Translations under genes and position numbers: made by a program
In this document: positions 46,047 to 55,202 of the stretch, piece after piece
Numbering within the stretch: the stretch's first letter is position 1
Layout of the letters: each line of letters opens with the position of its first letter
Assembly (NCBI RefSeq): GCF_022829365.1
Contig: NZ_JAKSYJ010000254.1
Span: 60,253-124,252, forward strand
Source: Methylobacterium sp. J-077
Lineage (GTDB): Bacteria; Pseudomonadota; Alphaproteobacteria; Rhizobiales; Beijerinckiaceae
Direction: 5' to 3'
DNA: 64,000 nucleotides
The notes under the pieces: generated by a model
The model's input: the letters and a program-made list of their open reading frames with translations, nothing else
Told to the model about the DNA's origin: nothing
The model's database searches: none

Positions 46047-46070
46047 TAATAGATAGTGTTCTATCAATTA
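46047..46070 (-). promoter_or_regulatory. Putative MarR operator
   Basis: An inverted repeat with half-sites TAATAGATAG and CTATCAATTA around TGTT (46057-46060) matches at all but one symmetric pair. It lies 54 bases before the MarR start and is AT-rich in a GC-rich context. Confidence 0.7.
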
Positions 46071-46622
46071 GCCCGTGCAGCCGGCATTTGCCAAGCCCGT
46101 CCGGCATGTGCGTGTCGCATGCATGCCAACCGATTTCGTCCTGATCGATAGTTTGCAATCATGATGACGCGAAGCGTCACGGATGCCGTGCCGTCGTTGA
46201 GACATCGGACGAGACTGACACGGGGCGTTGGACGCCGATCCACTCCCTGCGCGGCGAGACCGGCTCGCGCGCATGGGATTGGCGGCGTGATGCGCCTTTC
46301 CTGGACGGGCGCGTCGATCCCGAATCGGCGCTCCCCGGTCGCCCCGGCGAAGCCGAGCGGGTCGACCTGCCGGCAGACAGCCCGTTCGATCCGGGCCGGC
46401 CGCCGGCACATACGCGGCTCAAGGTAGTACTGGCGGCCGGTCCTCGGAAGCGAAAAGCCCGGGCCTGCCCGAAACCCGGACGCAGACGTTGCATCCCGGC
46501 GCCAGAAGCATCACACACGCGGCAGATTTTCGGACCGTTCGGTGCGCAGCCCTTGAGCGAGGCGCGCCGAAGAGTCGGCCGTTCGACGCCGTCCGTGATC
46601 GTTCAGACAATAGGAACAGGTG
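46071..46622. other. Intergenic region, no convincing gene
   Basis: About 550 GC-rich bases between the MarR operator and adhC. Frames stay open on both strands; one plus-strand frame reads RGETGSRAWDWRRDAPFLDG near 46240-46300, but it has no ribosome-preceded start, no domain, and runs on into the adhC gene in a wrong frame. The right end must hold the adhC promoter; no clear boxes are visible. Confidence 0.4.
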
Positions 46623-47759
46623 ATGAAGACGCGCGCCGCGGTCGCGTGGGAGGCCAAGAAGCCTCTCACGATCGAGACCATCGACATCGAGGGGCCCAAG
46701 GCCGGCGAGGTTCTCGTCGAATTGATGGCCACCGGCATCTGCCACACCGACGCCTACACCCTCTCGGGCCTGGATTCCGAGGGCAAGTTCCCGGCGATCC
46801 TCGGCCATGAGGGCGCGGGCATCGTCCGCGAGGTCGGCGCCGGCGTCACCACGCTGAAGCCCGGCGACCACGTGATCCCGCTCTACACGCCGGAATGCCG
46901 CAACTGTAAGTCCTGCCTGTCGCAGCGCACCAACCTGTGCACCGCGATCCGGGCGACCCAGGGCCAGGGCGTGATGCCGGACGGCACCAGCCGCTTCTCC
47001 TGCGTCTCCACCGGCGGCAGCCCGAGTGGGTCGAACACTGTCTTCCACTACATGGGCTGCTCGACCTTCTCGAACTTCACGGTCCTGCCGGCAATTGCCC
47101 TGGCCAAGATCCGCGAAGACGCCCCCTTCGACAAGATCTGCTACATCGGCTGCGGCGTCACCACGGGCGTCGGCGCGGTGATCTACACGGCGAAGGTTTG
47201 GCCCGGCGCCAATGTGGTGGTGTTCGGTCTCGGCGGCATCGGCCTCAACGTGCTCCAGGCCGCCCGGATGGTGGGGGCCGACAAGATCATCGGCGTCGAC
47301 ATCAACCCGGACAAGCAGGAGATGGCCCGCAAGTTCGGCATGACCCACTTCATCAACCCGAAGGAAGTCGGCAACGATCACGTCGTCTCGGCGATCCTCG
47401 ATCTCACTGGCGGCGGCGCCGACTTCTCGTTCGACTGCACCGGCAACGTCCACGTGATGCGCCAGGCCCTCGAGTGCTGCCATCGCGGCTGGGGCGAGTC
47501 GATCGTCATCGGCGTGGCCGAGGCCGGCAAGGAAATCTCCACCCGTCCGTTCCAGCTCGTCACCGGCCGCGTCTGGAAGGGTTCGGCCTTCGGCGGCGCC
47601 CGCGGCCGCACCGACGTGCCGAAGATCGTCGACTGGTACATGGAGGGCAAGATCAACATCGACGATCTGATCACCCACACCATGCCGCTGGAGGACATCA
47701 ATCACGGCTTCGACCTCATGCACGAGGGCAAGTCGATCCGCTCCGTCGTCGTCTACTGA
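46623..47759 (+). CDS. frmA: S-(hydroxymethyl)glutathione dehydrogenase / class III alcohol dehydrogenase
   Basis: 378 residues. It oxidises the spontaneous adduct of formaldehyde and glutathione to S-formylglutathione with NAD+. Catalytic zinc residues lie in GICHTDAYTLSG and GHEGAG plus the Cys in CYIGCGVTTGVGA. The structural zinc site is CRNCKSCLSQRTNLC, and the NAD site is VFGLGGIGLNVL. The ATG at 46623 follows AGGAACAGG. With fghA downstream it forms the glutathione-dependent formaldehyde route. A palindromic element separates the two genes. Confidence 0.96.
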   Translation: MKTRAAVAWEAKKPLTIETIDIEGPKAGEVLVELMATGICHTDAYTLSGLDSEGKFPAILGHEGAGIVREVGAGVTTLKPGDHVIPLYTPECRNCKSCLSQRTNLCTAIRATQGQGVMPDGTSRFSCVSTGGSPSGSNTVFHYMGCSTFSNFTVLPAIALAKIREDAPFDKICYIGCGVTTGVGAVIYTAKVWPGANVVVFGLGGIGLNVLQAARMVGADKIIGVDINPDKQEMARKFGMTHFINPKEVGNDHVVSAILDLTGGGADFSFDCTGNVHVMRQALECCHRGWGESIVIGVAEAGKEISTRPFQLVTGRVWKGSAFGGARGRTDVPKIVDWYMEGKINIDDLITHTMPLEDINHGFDLMHEGKSIRSVVVY

Positions 47760-47827
47760 CCATCGACACCCCTTCCCCGTGCGGGGAGGGGCAGGCGACC
47801 GCCTCCGCCTCCAACTCCCCCCGCACC

Positions 47828-48042
47828 GGCTACGGTCTACATAGGTTTTGGGGCGCGACGCCGAGGACAGAGCGGAACGAGCCCCCTCTCCCGTTCGGGA
47901 GAGCGTTGGGGTGAGGGACCCGATCTTTCCGGAGAGGTCGCATCCCTCACCCTGTCCCTCTCCCGAACGGGAGAGGGGACCCGCGCCTTCCGGGCCGCCG
48001 GGGCGAGCATATCCCGGCCCCAAACCTGTGTAGCCCGTAGCC
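47828..48042. repeat. Nested inverted-repeat element between formaldehyde genes
   Basis: Outer arms of about 26 bases (47828-47854 and 48017-48042) are imperfect reverse complements; both contain the core GGTTT(T)GGGGC and GCTACGG. Inside lies a second pair, CCCTCTCCCGTTCGGGAGAG (47883-47902) and CCTCTCCCGAACGGGAGAGG at about 47956-47976, plus GGTGAGGGA and TCCCTCACC. The whole could fold into a long stem and looks like a MITE or REP-type mobile palindrome. Confidence 0.6.
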
Positions 48043-48111
48043 GCACCGGGGCGGAGCGCCGCGCAGTCCCGAAGACGATCGTCTCAGCCCCCTCGCAGGA
48101 GATCACAGCCG

Positions 48112-48945
48112 ATGGAAACCATCTCGAAGGCCCGCGCCCATGGCGGCACGCAGGGCGTCTACAAGCACGACGCGCAGACCACGGGATGCCCGATGACGTT
48201 CGCGGTGTTCGTGCCGCCCCAGGCCGAGAACGGCCCGGTCCCGGTGCTGTGGTACCTGTCCGGGCTGACCTGCACGCACGCCAACGTCATGGACAAGGGC
48301 GAGTATCGCGCGGCCGCCGCCACGCACGGCGTGATCATCGTGGCCCCCGATACCAGCCCGCGCGGCCCCGGCATCCCCGACGAGGACGGCAACTGGCAGT
48401 TCGGCTCCGGCGCCGGTTTCTATCTGGACGCCACCCAGGCGCCCTATGACAAGAATTACCGGATGTGGAGCTACATCACGGAGGAGCTGCCGGCGCTCAT
48501 CGCGCAGGAATTCCCCGCCGACATGACCCGCCAGGGCATCTTCGGCCATTCCATGGGCGGCCACGGGGCGCTCACCATCGCGCTGACCTACCCGGAGCGC
48601 TTCAAGTCCTGCTCCGCCTTCGCGCCGATCGCCCAGCCCTCGACGGCCGGCTGGTCGAAGCCCGCCTTCGAGAAGTATCTCGGATCCGACCCCGCCGCCT
48701 GGCGCGCCCACGACGCCACCGCGCTGATCGAGGACGGCAAGCGCTTCCCCGAATTCCTGGTCGATCAGGGCACCGCCGACAGCTTCCTTCAGGACGGCCT
48801 GCGTCCCTGGCTGCTGGAGGAGGCCTGCACGAAGGCCGGCATCGCGCTGACCCTCAACATGCGCGAGGGCTACGACCACTCCTACTTCTTCATCTCGACC
48901 TTCATGGCCGACCACATCGCCTGGGCCGCCGCGCGCCTGAAGTGA
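48112..48945 (+). CDS. fghA: S-formylglutathione hydrolase
   Basis: 277 residues of the esterase D family. It hydrolyses S-formylglutathione to formate and glutathione, the step after FrmA. Catalytic residues: Ser in GIFGHSMGGHGALT, Asp in VDQGTADSFL, His in GYDHSYFFISTF. The N-terminal WYLSGLTCTHAN is characteristic. The ATG lies 352 bases after frmA, so it may have its own promoter, despite the shared pathway. Confidence 0.96.
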   Translation: METISKARAHGGTQGVYKHDAQTTGCPMTFAVFVPPQAENGPVPVLWYLSGLTCTHANVMDKGEYRAAAATHGVIIVAPDTSPRGPGIPDEDGNWQFGSGAGFYLDATQAPYDKNYRMWSYITEELPALIAQEFPADMTRQGIFGHSMGGHGALTIALTYPERFKSCSAFAPIAQPSTAGWSKPAFEKYLGSDPAAWRAHDATALIEDGKRFPEFLVDQGTADSFLQDGLRPWLLEEACTKAGIALTLNMREGYDHSYFFISTFMADHIAWAAARLK

Positions 48946-49302
48946 CGGCGCCGGAGCAACAGAGGGCGGCGGGGTTCGATCCGACCTTGGCCCGCCCGCG
49001 CCTGGGGAGTGCGGCTATCGAGACCGGCCCGTCCCCGGGACATCGCGGGGGCCGCGTTCGCGCAGCTCATCCGAGCGCGGCAATCCCGAACGACGGCTTC
49101 CAGGTTCCGGGAAAAAGATAAATCAAACTCAAAGACTTGGCGCATCGTCTTGGCCCCGATATCCAGGACGATGCGCTACGGGGGTTACGCGGCTTTCGAC
49201 AGGGTCCGGGCGGAAACCCGACCGCGAACGCGACGGGCCGAGAGGCGCGCGGTTCGCTGACCGGATCGCGGGCGCCGGCCGCCGTGAAACCCGATCGGAT
49301 CG
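48946..49302. other. Intergenic region with one hairpin
   Basis: No gene recognised. It contains AT-rich GATAAATCAAACTC and the hairpin at 49140-49176. Open frames on both strands have no ribosome sites or domains. Confidence 0.4.
49140..49176. repeat. 10-bp hairpin preceded by TCAAAGACTT
   Basis: GCGCATCGTC (49140-49149) and GACGATGCGC (49167-49176) pair perfectly around a 17-base loop. The 10-mer TCAAAGACTT lies directly before it (49129-49138), as before the hairpin at the window start. Possibly a dispersed repeat or a terminator after fghA. Confidence 0.45.
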
Positions 49303-49614
49303 TCAGTACCGGACGTTGGAGAAGCCGTTTCCGCCCCGGGCCACGACGCTCTGGATCACCGCCTTGGTGGACGGGCTGATCCCGCCATCGCTGCGCAGGC
49401 GCCGCCCGTCCGCCCGTTCGACGCGATCGAACTCCGGACCACACCGCTCCAACGCGAATCGGACTTGGGATGCCATCGTCGCCCCTCGCTGCGGACCGGC
49501 ACCCTTCATCTCGAACCGCAGGCAGGAAGCCAGATAGCCTTTGACATCGTCGAACGCCGCGGCTTGAGCGCCGGACGTGAACACGACGAGCAGCAGTACG
49601 GATCGGATGAGCAT
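49303..49614 (-). CDS. Exported hypothetical protein
   Basis: 103 residues. Signal peptide MLIRSVLLLVVFTSGAQA, then a mature part with two cysteines (ASCLRFEM and ERCGPEF) that could pair. The middle reads MASQVRFALERCGPEFDRV and the end is rich in Ser/Gly (SPSTKAVIQSVVARGG). The family is not recognised. It lies on the same strand as the next small membrane protein but 150 bases apart. Confidence 0.6.
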   Translation of the reverse strand: MLIRSVLLLVVFTSGAQAAAFDDVKGYLASCLRFEMKGAGPQRGATMASQVRFALERCGPEFDRVERADGRRLRSDGGISPSTKAVIQSVVARGGNGFSNVRY

Positions 49615-49764
49615 CGGTCGCTCCGGTCGAGGCTGGATCCTGCCGACAACGCGCGAATCGGGCGTTGGTCACCGAAGCTTGCGGAGGTTGGCCGCGAGGC
49701 TGCCGGCGCCATCGCCCGCCCGGTCCGCCGGAGCGGGCTTTTGCTACGGCGCCCGAGGGAGCCG

Positions 49765-49920
49765 CTACGGTTGTTTCCGCTGGGCGGTGGGGTTGGGCGT
49801 CGAACTCGTATCCGGCCCGACGGCCGGGCTGATGCTCGTCATGTAGGACCAGGTGCCTCCGATCACCAAGATCCCGGCGAACAGGGCTGCGAAGATGCCG
49901 ATGAGTGCGAAGCGGTTCAT
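49765..49920 (-). CDS. Small single-pass membrane protein
   Basis: 51 residues: MNRFALIGIFAALFAGILVI forms one transmembrane helix, followed by a short Ser/Thr/Pro tail ending NPTAQRKQP. The size and layout match many small alphaproteobacterial membrane proteins of unknown role. The frame is open further upstream without sense. No clear ribosome site is visible, so confidence is moderate. Confidence 0.45.
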   Translation of the reverse strand: MNRFALIGIFAALFAGILVIGGTWSYMTSISPAVGPDTSSTPNPTAQRKQP

Positions 49921-50094
49921 GCCGAAGGTATAGGGCGCTCGCGGAAGGAGCCGATCCTCAGCGGCTGCCGGCGGTCCATCGGCCGCACGGGCACCGCCCA
50001 TAGGGCGACATCCGGAGTTAGCTCGTCCGCAGCCTTCAAGGCCGGAAGGGCGGAGATTTCGGCCGCCCTTGCGATGCCGGGGCCGCAAACGGGT

Positions 50095-51264
50095 TCACGC
50101 GGTCGCCGCCAGCGGCAGGTCCGGAGAGGATACGGGTGCAGCGGGTACCGGCGCGAACATCTCGATATCGTCGACGAACTGCTCCACGATCTCGGCGGAG
50201 TTCGCGAGGCATACCGGCAGGTAGGACGCGAGCGACGGGGCGCGCTCGAACCCCTCCTCGACGAGCCGATCGTTGGCGAAGGTGAGATCGAGGGCACAGA
50301 ATGCGTAATAGGCGCGCGTGGCGCGCAGCATCGCGCGCTTCGACGCATCGTCCAGGCCGAACACCTCCGAGAAACGCTTGCGCAGAAGGGTGTGATCGCG
50401 ATCGAGATCGAACTGCCGGAACGAGCGGACACCGTCGCTCGGGTCCGCTTTCTCGAAGGTGGTGATCACGTCGGCCCAGCGCGTACGGCCGGCCGCTCCG
50501 GCCGAGAGGTGATAGAGGTCGTGCTTGAGGTCCGGCTTCGTCAGGAGGCCAACGAGCGTCTCGGCGACCCAGTCGGCCGGAACGATGTCGACGCAACTGT
50601 CCGGGCTGCAGGGCAGCATGCGCAGGGCATCGGCTGCCCGCAGCACCCAGAGGATGCTCGAACTCGGCGCAGCGCCCAGCGTCGAATGGCCGACGACGAT
50701 CGAAGGCCGTGCGATGACGATCGGCAGGTCGGGGAACTGCTCGGCGAGCGAGGTCTCGGTCGCCGCCTTGGACTCGGTATAGCCGACGATGTGCCGCGCG
50801 GCCGTTGCCGGAAAGGCGGTCTCCTCGACGAGGCTCGGGGCGTCGGCCCCACAGATCATCGCGGTGCCGACGTGCACGAACCGCTTCAATCCCGGCATGG
50901 CCCGGGCCCGGCGGGCGAGCGCGAGGGTCCCGTCATGGTTGGTTCGGAACACGCGCTCGCCGCCCCACCACGACGTGTCGGCGGCGAGATGGAGGATGTG
51001 GGTGCACGCATCGAGCCGCGGATCCATGTCCGAATCGGCGCGGGTGAAGTCGCCGGGCACGATCTCGATCTTGCGCGCGAGGCGCTGGGCCGTGAACGGA
51101 TCGGAGAATCGCTCCAAGCGCGCGGCAACGCGCTGGCGCCCCTGCTCCACGCTCGTGCAGCGTACGAGGCAAACCCAGGTCACGTCGTCGTCGCGCCCGA
51201 GCGCCTGGTGCAGCACGGCGCCCCCGATCAACCCGGTCGCGCCCGTCAGAAGAATGCGTACCAC
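50095..51264 (-). CDS. NAD(P)-dependent SDR (thioester-reductase-like)
   Basis: 389 residues. An extended short-chain dehydrogenase: Rossmann start VVRILLTGATGLIGGAVLHQ with GxxGxxG, HILHLAADTSWWG, and catalytic YTESKAA (Tyr-x3-Lys). The layout resembles male-sterility/thioester reductase domains that release acyl chains, or sugar epimerases. No acyl carrier protein or synthase is adjacent, so the substrate is unknown. GTG 51264 with GGAG seven bases upstream was preferred to the ATG at 51351, whose extra residues look non-coding. The terminus is rich in Ala/Pro. Confidence 0.82.
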   Translation of the reverse strand: MVRILLTGATGLIGGAVLHQALGRDDDVTWVCLVRCTSVEQGRQRVAARLERFSDPFTAQRLARKIEIVPGDFTRADSDMDPRLDACTHILHLAADTSWWGGERVFRTNHDGTLALARRARAMPGLKRFVHVGTAMICGADAPSLVEETAFPATAARHIVGYTESKAATETSLAEQFPDLPIVIARPSIVVGHSTLGAAPSSSILWVLRAADALRMLPCSPDSCVDIVPADWVAETLVGLLTKPDLKHDLYHLSAGAAGRTRWADVITTFEKADPSDGVRSFRQFDLDRDHTLLRKRFSEVFGLDDASKRAMLRATRAYYAFCALDLTFANDRLVEEGFERAPSLASYLPVCLANSAEIVEQFVDDIEMFAPVPAAPVSSPDLPLAATA

Positions 51265-51434
51265 GGTACTCTCCACTCGATCGGGAGAGTGATAAGCGGA
51301 AAACTTTGGAAACAATCCGGCAAGAACAGCTTGCGGAACAGAAGCGTTCAACGTGTGCTCTGCGAGCCACAGTCATCACGAAGCCGTGATCTTCGTGGCC
51401 AAGAGCGCGAGCGTCGTCTGTTCTTAGTCTGAGG

Positions 51435-52235
51435 TCAAGGAGTCAGATGAAAGGAATAGATCGCTCCGACCGCAACCGTGAGTTCGTTCGGTGTGCCTAC
51501 ACGCCTGACGATCGAACTGCCCGCTGCCGATGCGATGAGCCGATCGTAGCGGACATAACCAAGCGTCTGCCACGCGTCCGACCACGTGTAGCTGAGGGTC
51601 GTGGCCGCTCCGGCCGAGCGTGGGCCGGCCGAGGCCCGATACGGGGCAAGGATCGGATTCACCAGCGCGGCCCCCACCGGTACGGCGAAGTCCAGCCGCA
51701 TCGCGGCGGCATCGCCCACCACGAACCGCGGGCCCGCACTCAGCGTGAAGCGCCCGACATGGCCCACGAGATCGGCCCCCAGCTTGGCGACGATGCCATC
51801 GTGGGCGCGGATGCCCTGCGTCACCTCGGCCCGTAGCCTGACGGTATCGGCGACCGGCCAGACCTCGCCGAACAGGCCGAGCCCGACGGTCACCGGCAAT
51901 CCGGGCAGGCCGGCGAGCCGGCGATCATCGTTGAGGGAACGGCCCTCCCGGAAATCCAGCACGGCGCCCGCTTGCAGGCGCCCCTGCCCGACCAGGGTGA
52001 CGTCGAGCCCATCATCCGGAGACCACCACTCGCTCGGTTCGTCGGCTTGACGGAACGACAGATAGGGCAGGCCCCAGAGCCCGGCCTGCTTGCTGCCCTG
52101 GAAGCGCGGACCGGCCCCGACGAAGCCGCCGGCCGAGATGATGGTGTCGCGATCGAACAAGGCGCTGAGGTCGTCGGCCCGAGCCGGCGTCGCGATCGCC
52201 ACCAGAACCGTCGCCACACACCCACCGAGGCGCAT
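51435..52235 (-). CDS. MipA/OmpV-family outer-membrane protein
   Basis: 266 residues. Signal peptide (MRLGGCVATVLVAIATPARA), then a beta-barrel with family traits: SAGGFVGAGPRFQGSKQAG, WGLPYLSFRQADE, VTVGLGLFGEVWPVAD and the closing YSFHLTP. MipA is a scaffold for murein hydrolases, but most family members are outer-membrane barrels of unsettled role. The ATG 52235 places the signal peptide at the N terminus; a frame to 52295 adds a basic stretch. Confidence 0.88.
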   Translation of the reverse strand: MRLGGCVATVLVAIATPARADDLSALFDRDTIISAGGFVGAGPRFQGSKQAGLWGLPYLSFRQADEPSEWWSPDDGLDVTLVGQGRLQAGAVLDFREGRSLNDDRRLAGLPGLPVTVGLGLFGEVWPVADTVRLRAEVTQGIRAHDGIVAKLGADLVGHVGRFTLSAGPRFVVGDAAAMRLDFAVPVGAALVNPILAPYRASAGPRSAGAATTLSYTWSDAWQTLGYVRYDRLIASAAGSSIVRRVGTPNELTVAVGAIYSFHLTP

Positions 52236-52892
52236 GGGGCGCCGCCGCGGCCGCCTGTTTGAGATCGGGCGCGATCGAAGCTGCTGGCGGCCCACCGTCG
52301 AGTTCCCCCGGTCACCCCGGCCCTACAGAACGTTCCCGTGACACACCAAGCCTAACGGCCGTTCAAACGCAACGCCGAAGCGCTTTATCGTGGGCCCCAC
52401 CGTTCGGTGCTCGGCCTCCCGGGGGATAAGGCCCGCTTCCGAGACGCCTCCACGGCCGGCGGGATGGCCGGATTGGGCGCGAAGCCCAGAGGGCCGGTTT
52501 ACCGCAGGTTGGCAATCCGCCGTGGCGCAGTCTGACCGAAAGCCGTCCGTCCGCTCTCTGGCGAGCCATGGCTCGAAGCGGACTTCATCGTTCGCGGAAG
52601 CGTTCTACCGAGCAACCTAAGCAGCTTTGAATTGGACATCCAGCGACGTCGGATCAGTCCTTCGGTCGGGCCGCATGTCTGCAGCATTGAGGATTGTTCT
52701 ACGATTCCGGGGGGCTTCCGTTTTCACGCAGCGTGGACCCGAGCCGGTCACCCAGCTAACTGAGGCAACTTCCCGTAAGCGGACGCTACGGATTTGCGCG
52801 TCGGCGCCGGCGGCCTGCTCTGGGGCGCTGCCCTGGCTGCTGTCGGACACGACCAGGGACGGTGGTCGCAGACGGGGTATGCACCGTGTTCC
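52236..52892. other. Intergenic region, 650 bases, no gene recognised
   Basis: Only weak frames occur, for example a minus-strand frame at 52617-52850 (VTGSGPRCVKTEAPRNRR) without a ribosome site or domain. The composition is less GC-rich than in coding stretches. It may be a remnant of an old gene or element; no inverted repeats or target-site duplications were found by eye. Confidence 0.4.
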
Positions 52893-53864
52893 TCAACAGG
52901 CGACGGCTTGCGAGAGTGCACGGTGGCGATAGTCGCGCGGACTCAGTCCGTAGCGTTCCTTGAAGCGGCGCGAGAAGTGAGACTGGTTGGCGAAGCCGCA
53001 GCTATAGGCGAGGCTGCCGAGCGGCATGTGGAGATATCCGGGATCGCCTAAGCGCTTGGCTGCTTCCGCCAGGCGACGCTCCCAGATCCAATCGGAGATG
53101 TGCTGGCCGCGCTCGTGGAACAGCTCTTGGAGCCGCCGCAGGGACACGCCGACCGCCGCGGCGAGCTGGGGCGGATCGAGGGTCTGGTCCCCGAGATTGG
53201 CCTCGACGAACACCTTGGCCCGCTGGACCACGACGGTGCCGTGAATGGGCCGGGGCGCCTCCCGTGCGATACGCTCAGCGAGGCTGGCGACGACGAGGTC
53301 AAGTCCCACCCCAACCATGCGCTCGGCCACTTCCGGCGGCATCCGATCCGCTTGGCCCAACATGCTCGTCAGGAACGAGCGGGCCAGGGTCGCTACAGGT
53401 TGGTGGCCCTCGACGGTCAGGCTGGCGAAGAGCCGGGCCGGGCCTAGCACGTTCTCGATCCGCTCCCGTGGGATCGCGATGGCGAGCACTTCGCTGTAGC
53501 CGTCGTGCTCGATCGTCCAGGGCGTGTTCGTGTCGCGGATGGCGAAGTCGCCGGTTCCGTCCGTGCTCGATCGATCGTTCTGGTCCGCGCGCACGGTGCC
53601 GGCCAGCACCATGCTCATGAAGAGGTGGTCGGTCTTGTGATTTTCGTGCCGGAGCGTTCGGGATGTCGTCGAAGCCCGCAGATTGCGCAATGCGAATTTA
53701 GTAAAATCTAATCCGCCAATACTGACCCCGTTGATCGTGGCATCAAATTGCCCTTCGCCGAGAGGCTTCTGCTCCATCGGGACGATACGATCCTCGCAGA
53801 CCTCACGCCAGTGCCGAAATCGATCTTTCGGCAAAACTCCGTCCGTCGAGAAGATTTGCTTCAT
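52893..53864 (-). CDS. AraC-family regulator (AraC-binding-2 type)
   Basis: 323 residues. The N-terminal sensor starts FSTDGVLPKDRFRHWREV, typical of the AraC_binding_2 (AraC-binding-like) class found beside aromatic and alkane genes. The C-terminal HTH pair is LDPPQLAAAVGVSLRRLQELF and LAYSCGFANQSHFSRRFKERYG. ATG 53864 is chosen: a TTGCGA-N17-TATAAT promoter (53902-53874) ends nine bases before it, so the messenger may be leaderless. A frame to 54026 would place that promoter in the gene. The target genes are not obvious. Confidence 0.9.
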   Translation of the reverse strand: MKQIFSTDGVLPKDRFRHWREVCEDRIVPMEQKPLGEGQFDATINGVSIGGLDFTKFALRNLRASTTSRTLRHENHKTDHLFMSMVLAGTVRADQNDRSSTDGTGDFAIRDTNTPWTIEHDGYSEVLAIAIPRERIENVLGPARLFASLTVEGHQPVATLARSFLTSMLGQADRMPPEVAERMVGVGLDLVVASLAERIAREAPRPIHGTVVVQRAKVFVEANLGDQTLDPPQLAAAVGVSLRRLQELFHERGQHISDWIWERRLAEAAKRLGDPGYLHMPLGSLAYSCGFANQSHFSRRFKERYGLSPRDYRHRALSQAVAC

Positions 53865-53873
53865 TGCGGCTGC

Positions 53874-53902
53874 ATTATAATTATAAATTTTTGCATTCGC
53901 AA
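53874..53902 (-). promoter_or_regulatory. Promoter of the AraC regulator
   Basis: On the minus strand TTGCGA (53902-53897), a 17-base spacer and TATAAT (53879-53874). Transcription would start only a few bases before the ATG at 53864. The remaining 330 bases up to 54232 hold nothing recognised. Confidence 0.65.
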
Positions 53903-54232
53903 CACCCGTTCTGAATAGTAATAACCTTACATTCGAAGAGGGCCGCTGTGTCTTGGCCGCAAAATGTGAAGCAGAATCGAAAACCTCTTGAAAGTGCCGC
54001 GTGCGCGAAACGCATAGCCGCGTCATGTCGGCTGGGCGAGCATTGTACCGACATTCTGATCGTTCGCGTGAGCGACGGTGTAACGCCGCGGCCGCTGGCC
54101 CGGTTCACGCTTACTCTTCGCCAAACCGTGCCGGGCCGCCGTGATCGGCGCCCGCGTACCCGTGGCGGCGATCGACACGACGTGATCGATCGCCCCGCGT
54201 CGAAGAAGACCTGCCGCTCCCGCGCGGGCGCT

Positions 54233-55138
54233 TCAATGGACGTAGGAAGCCGGATCCGGATTGTCGGTCGGGTCGGCATAGGCCCGCTTCAGTTCCGGCG
54301 ACATCGGGACGTTGTAGGTGATCCCGCGCGGCGGCGTCGGCGACAGGAACCACTTGTCGTAGAGGACCGTGATTGCCGGGCTGCGGTAGAGATCGGCGGT
54401 GGCCCGATCGACCACCGCCTTGAAGGCCGGGTCGCCCTTGCGCAGCATGATCCCGTAAGGCTCCGGCTCGGAGAACGCCTCCCTGCTGATCTGGTAGGCC
54501 GCCGGATCCTTCGATTGGGCGATCGCGATGCTGAGCTGGACATCGTCGAGCACGAACGCCGCCGCGCGACCGTTCTCCAAGAGCAGGAACCCTTCGGCCA
54601 CGTCCTTGGCCGACTGGATGGTGAGGCCGAGCTTGCGTTCGGTGTTGGCTTTGTTGAGCATGACCAGGTTGGTCGATCCCGCGACCGCGGAGACCGTCTT
54701 GCCCTTCAGGTCGTCGATCGTGTCGATCTTCTGTGCCTTCTTCGAGGCGAAGCGGGCGGCCGACAGGAAATGCGTGTTGGTGAACGCGACCTGCCTGAGC
54801 CGATCGACGTTGTTGGTCGTCGCGCTGCACTCCAGGTCGATCGTCCCGTTGGTCATCAGCGGGATCCGGGTCGCGGAGATCACCGGGGCCATCTCGACCT
54901 TGAGGTCCGGCAGCTTCAGTTCGCGCTTCACCGCGTCCGCGATCGTCAAGCAGATGTCGACGGCGAAGCCGATATAGTTCTGCTTGTCGTCGATGTAGCT
55001 GAACGGCGTGGCCGCATCCCGGACGCCGAGGACGATCCGGCTGTTGTCCTTGATCTTCTTCAGGGTGCCGCCGAGTTCGTCAGCCGTCGCCGGCGCGATC
55101 AGGAGACTGAGTGCGAGCGTGGTCTTGAGCAGGCGCAA
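54233..55138 (-). CDS. Amino-acid ABC transporter binding protein, copy A
   Basis: 301 residues of the family 3 periplasmic binding proteins (GltI-like). Signal peptide LLKTTLALSLLIAPATADE, then LGGTLKKIKDNSRIVLGVRD, VDICLTIADAVKREL and TNGTIDLECSATTNNVDR. A TTG start at 55138 is preferred: GGGAGG lies six bases before it and it gives exactly the length of the paralogue at 61568-62473, aligned from residue 1. The ATG at 55159 would prepend MTQREVT. No permease or ATPase gene is near. It heads a minus-strand group with the aminotransferase and RraA-like genes. Confidence 0.92.
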   Translation of the reverse strand: MRLLKTTLALSLLIAPATADELGGTLKKIKDNSRIVLGVRDAATPFSYIDDKQNYIGFAVDICLTIADAVKRELKLPDLKVEMAPVISATRIPLMTNGTIDLECSATTNNVDRLRQVAFTNTHFLSAARFASKKAQKIDTIDDLKGKTVSAVAGSTNLVMLNKANTERKLGLTIQSAKDVAEGFLLLENGRAAAFVLDDVQLSIAIAQSKDPAAYQISREAFSEPEPYGIMLRKGDPAFKAVVDRATADLYRSPAITVLYDKWFLSPTPPRGITYNVPMSPELKRAYADPTDNPDPASYVH

Positions 55139-55202
55139 GGTAACCTCCCTCTGGGTCATGACATCACATGAAGCGCAACGATGGGGCCGAGCACGGAATC
55201 CG

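Noticed and set aside
46155..46622. Long open plus-strand frame before frmA
   Set aside because: No start with ribosome site, no domain, and it runs into frmA in the wrong frame; expected in GC-rich DNA.
47760..48111. CRISPR-like repeats between frmA and fghA
   Set aside because: Repeats are inverted and not regularly spaced; there are no spacers or cas genes.
52617..52850. Minus-strand frame of 77 codons between mipA-like and AraC genes
   Set aside because: No ribosome site, no recognised domain, unusual composition; left as intergenic.
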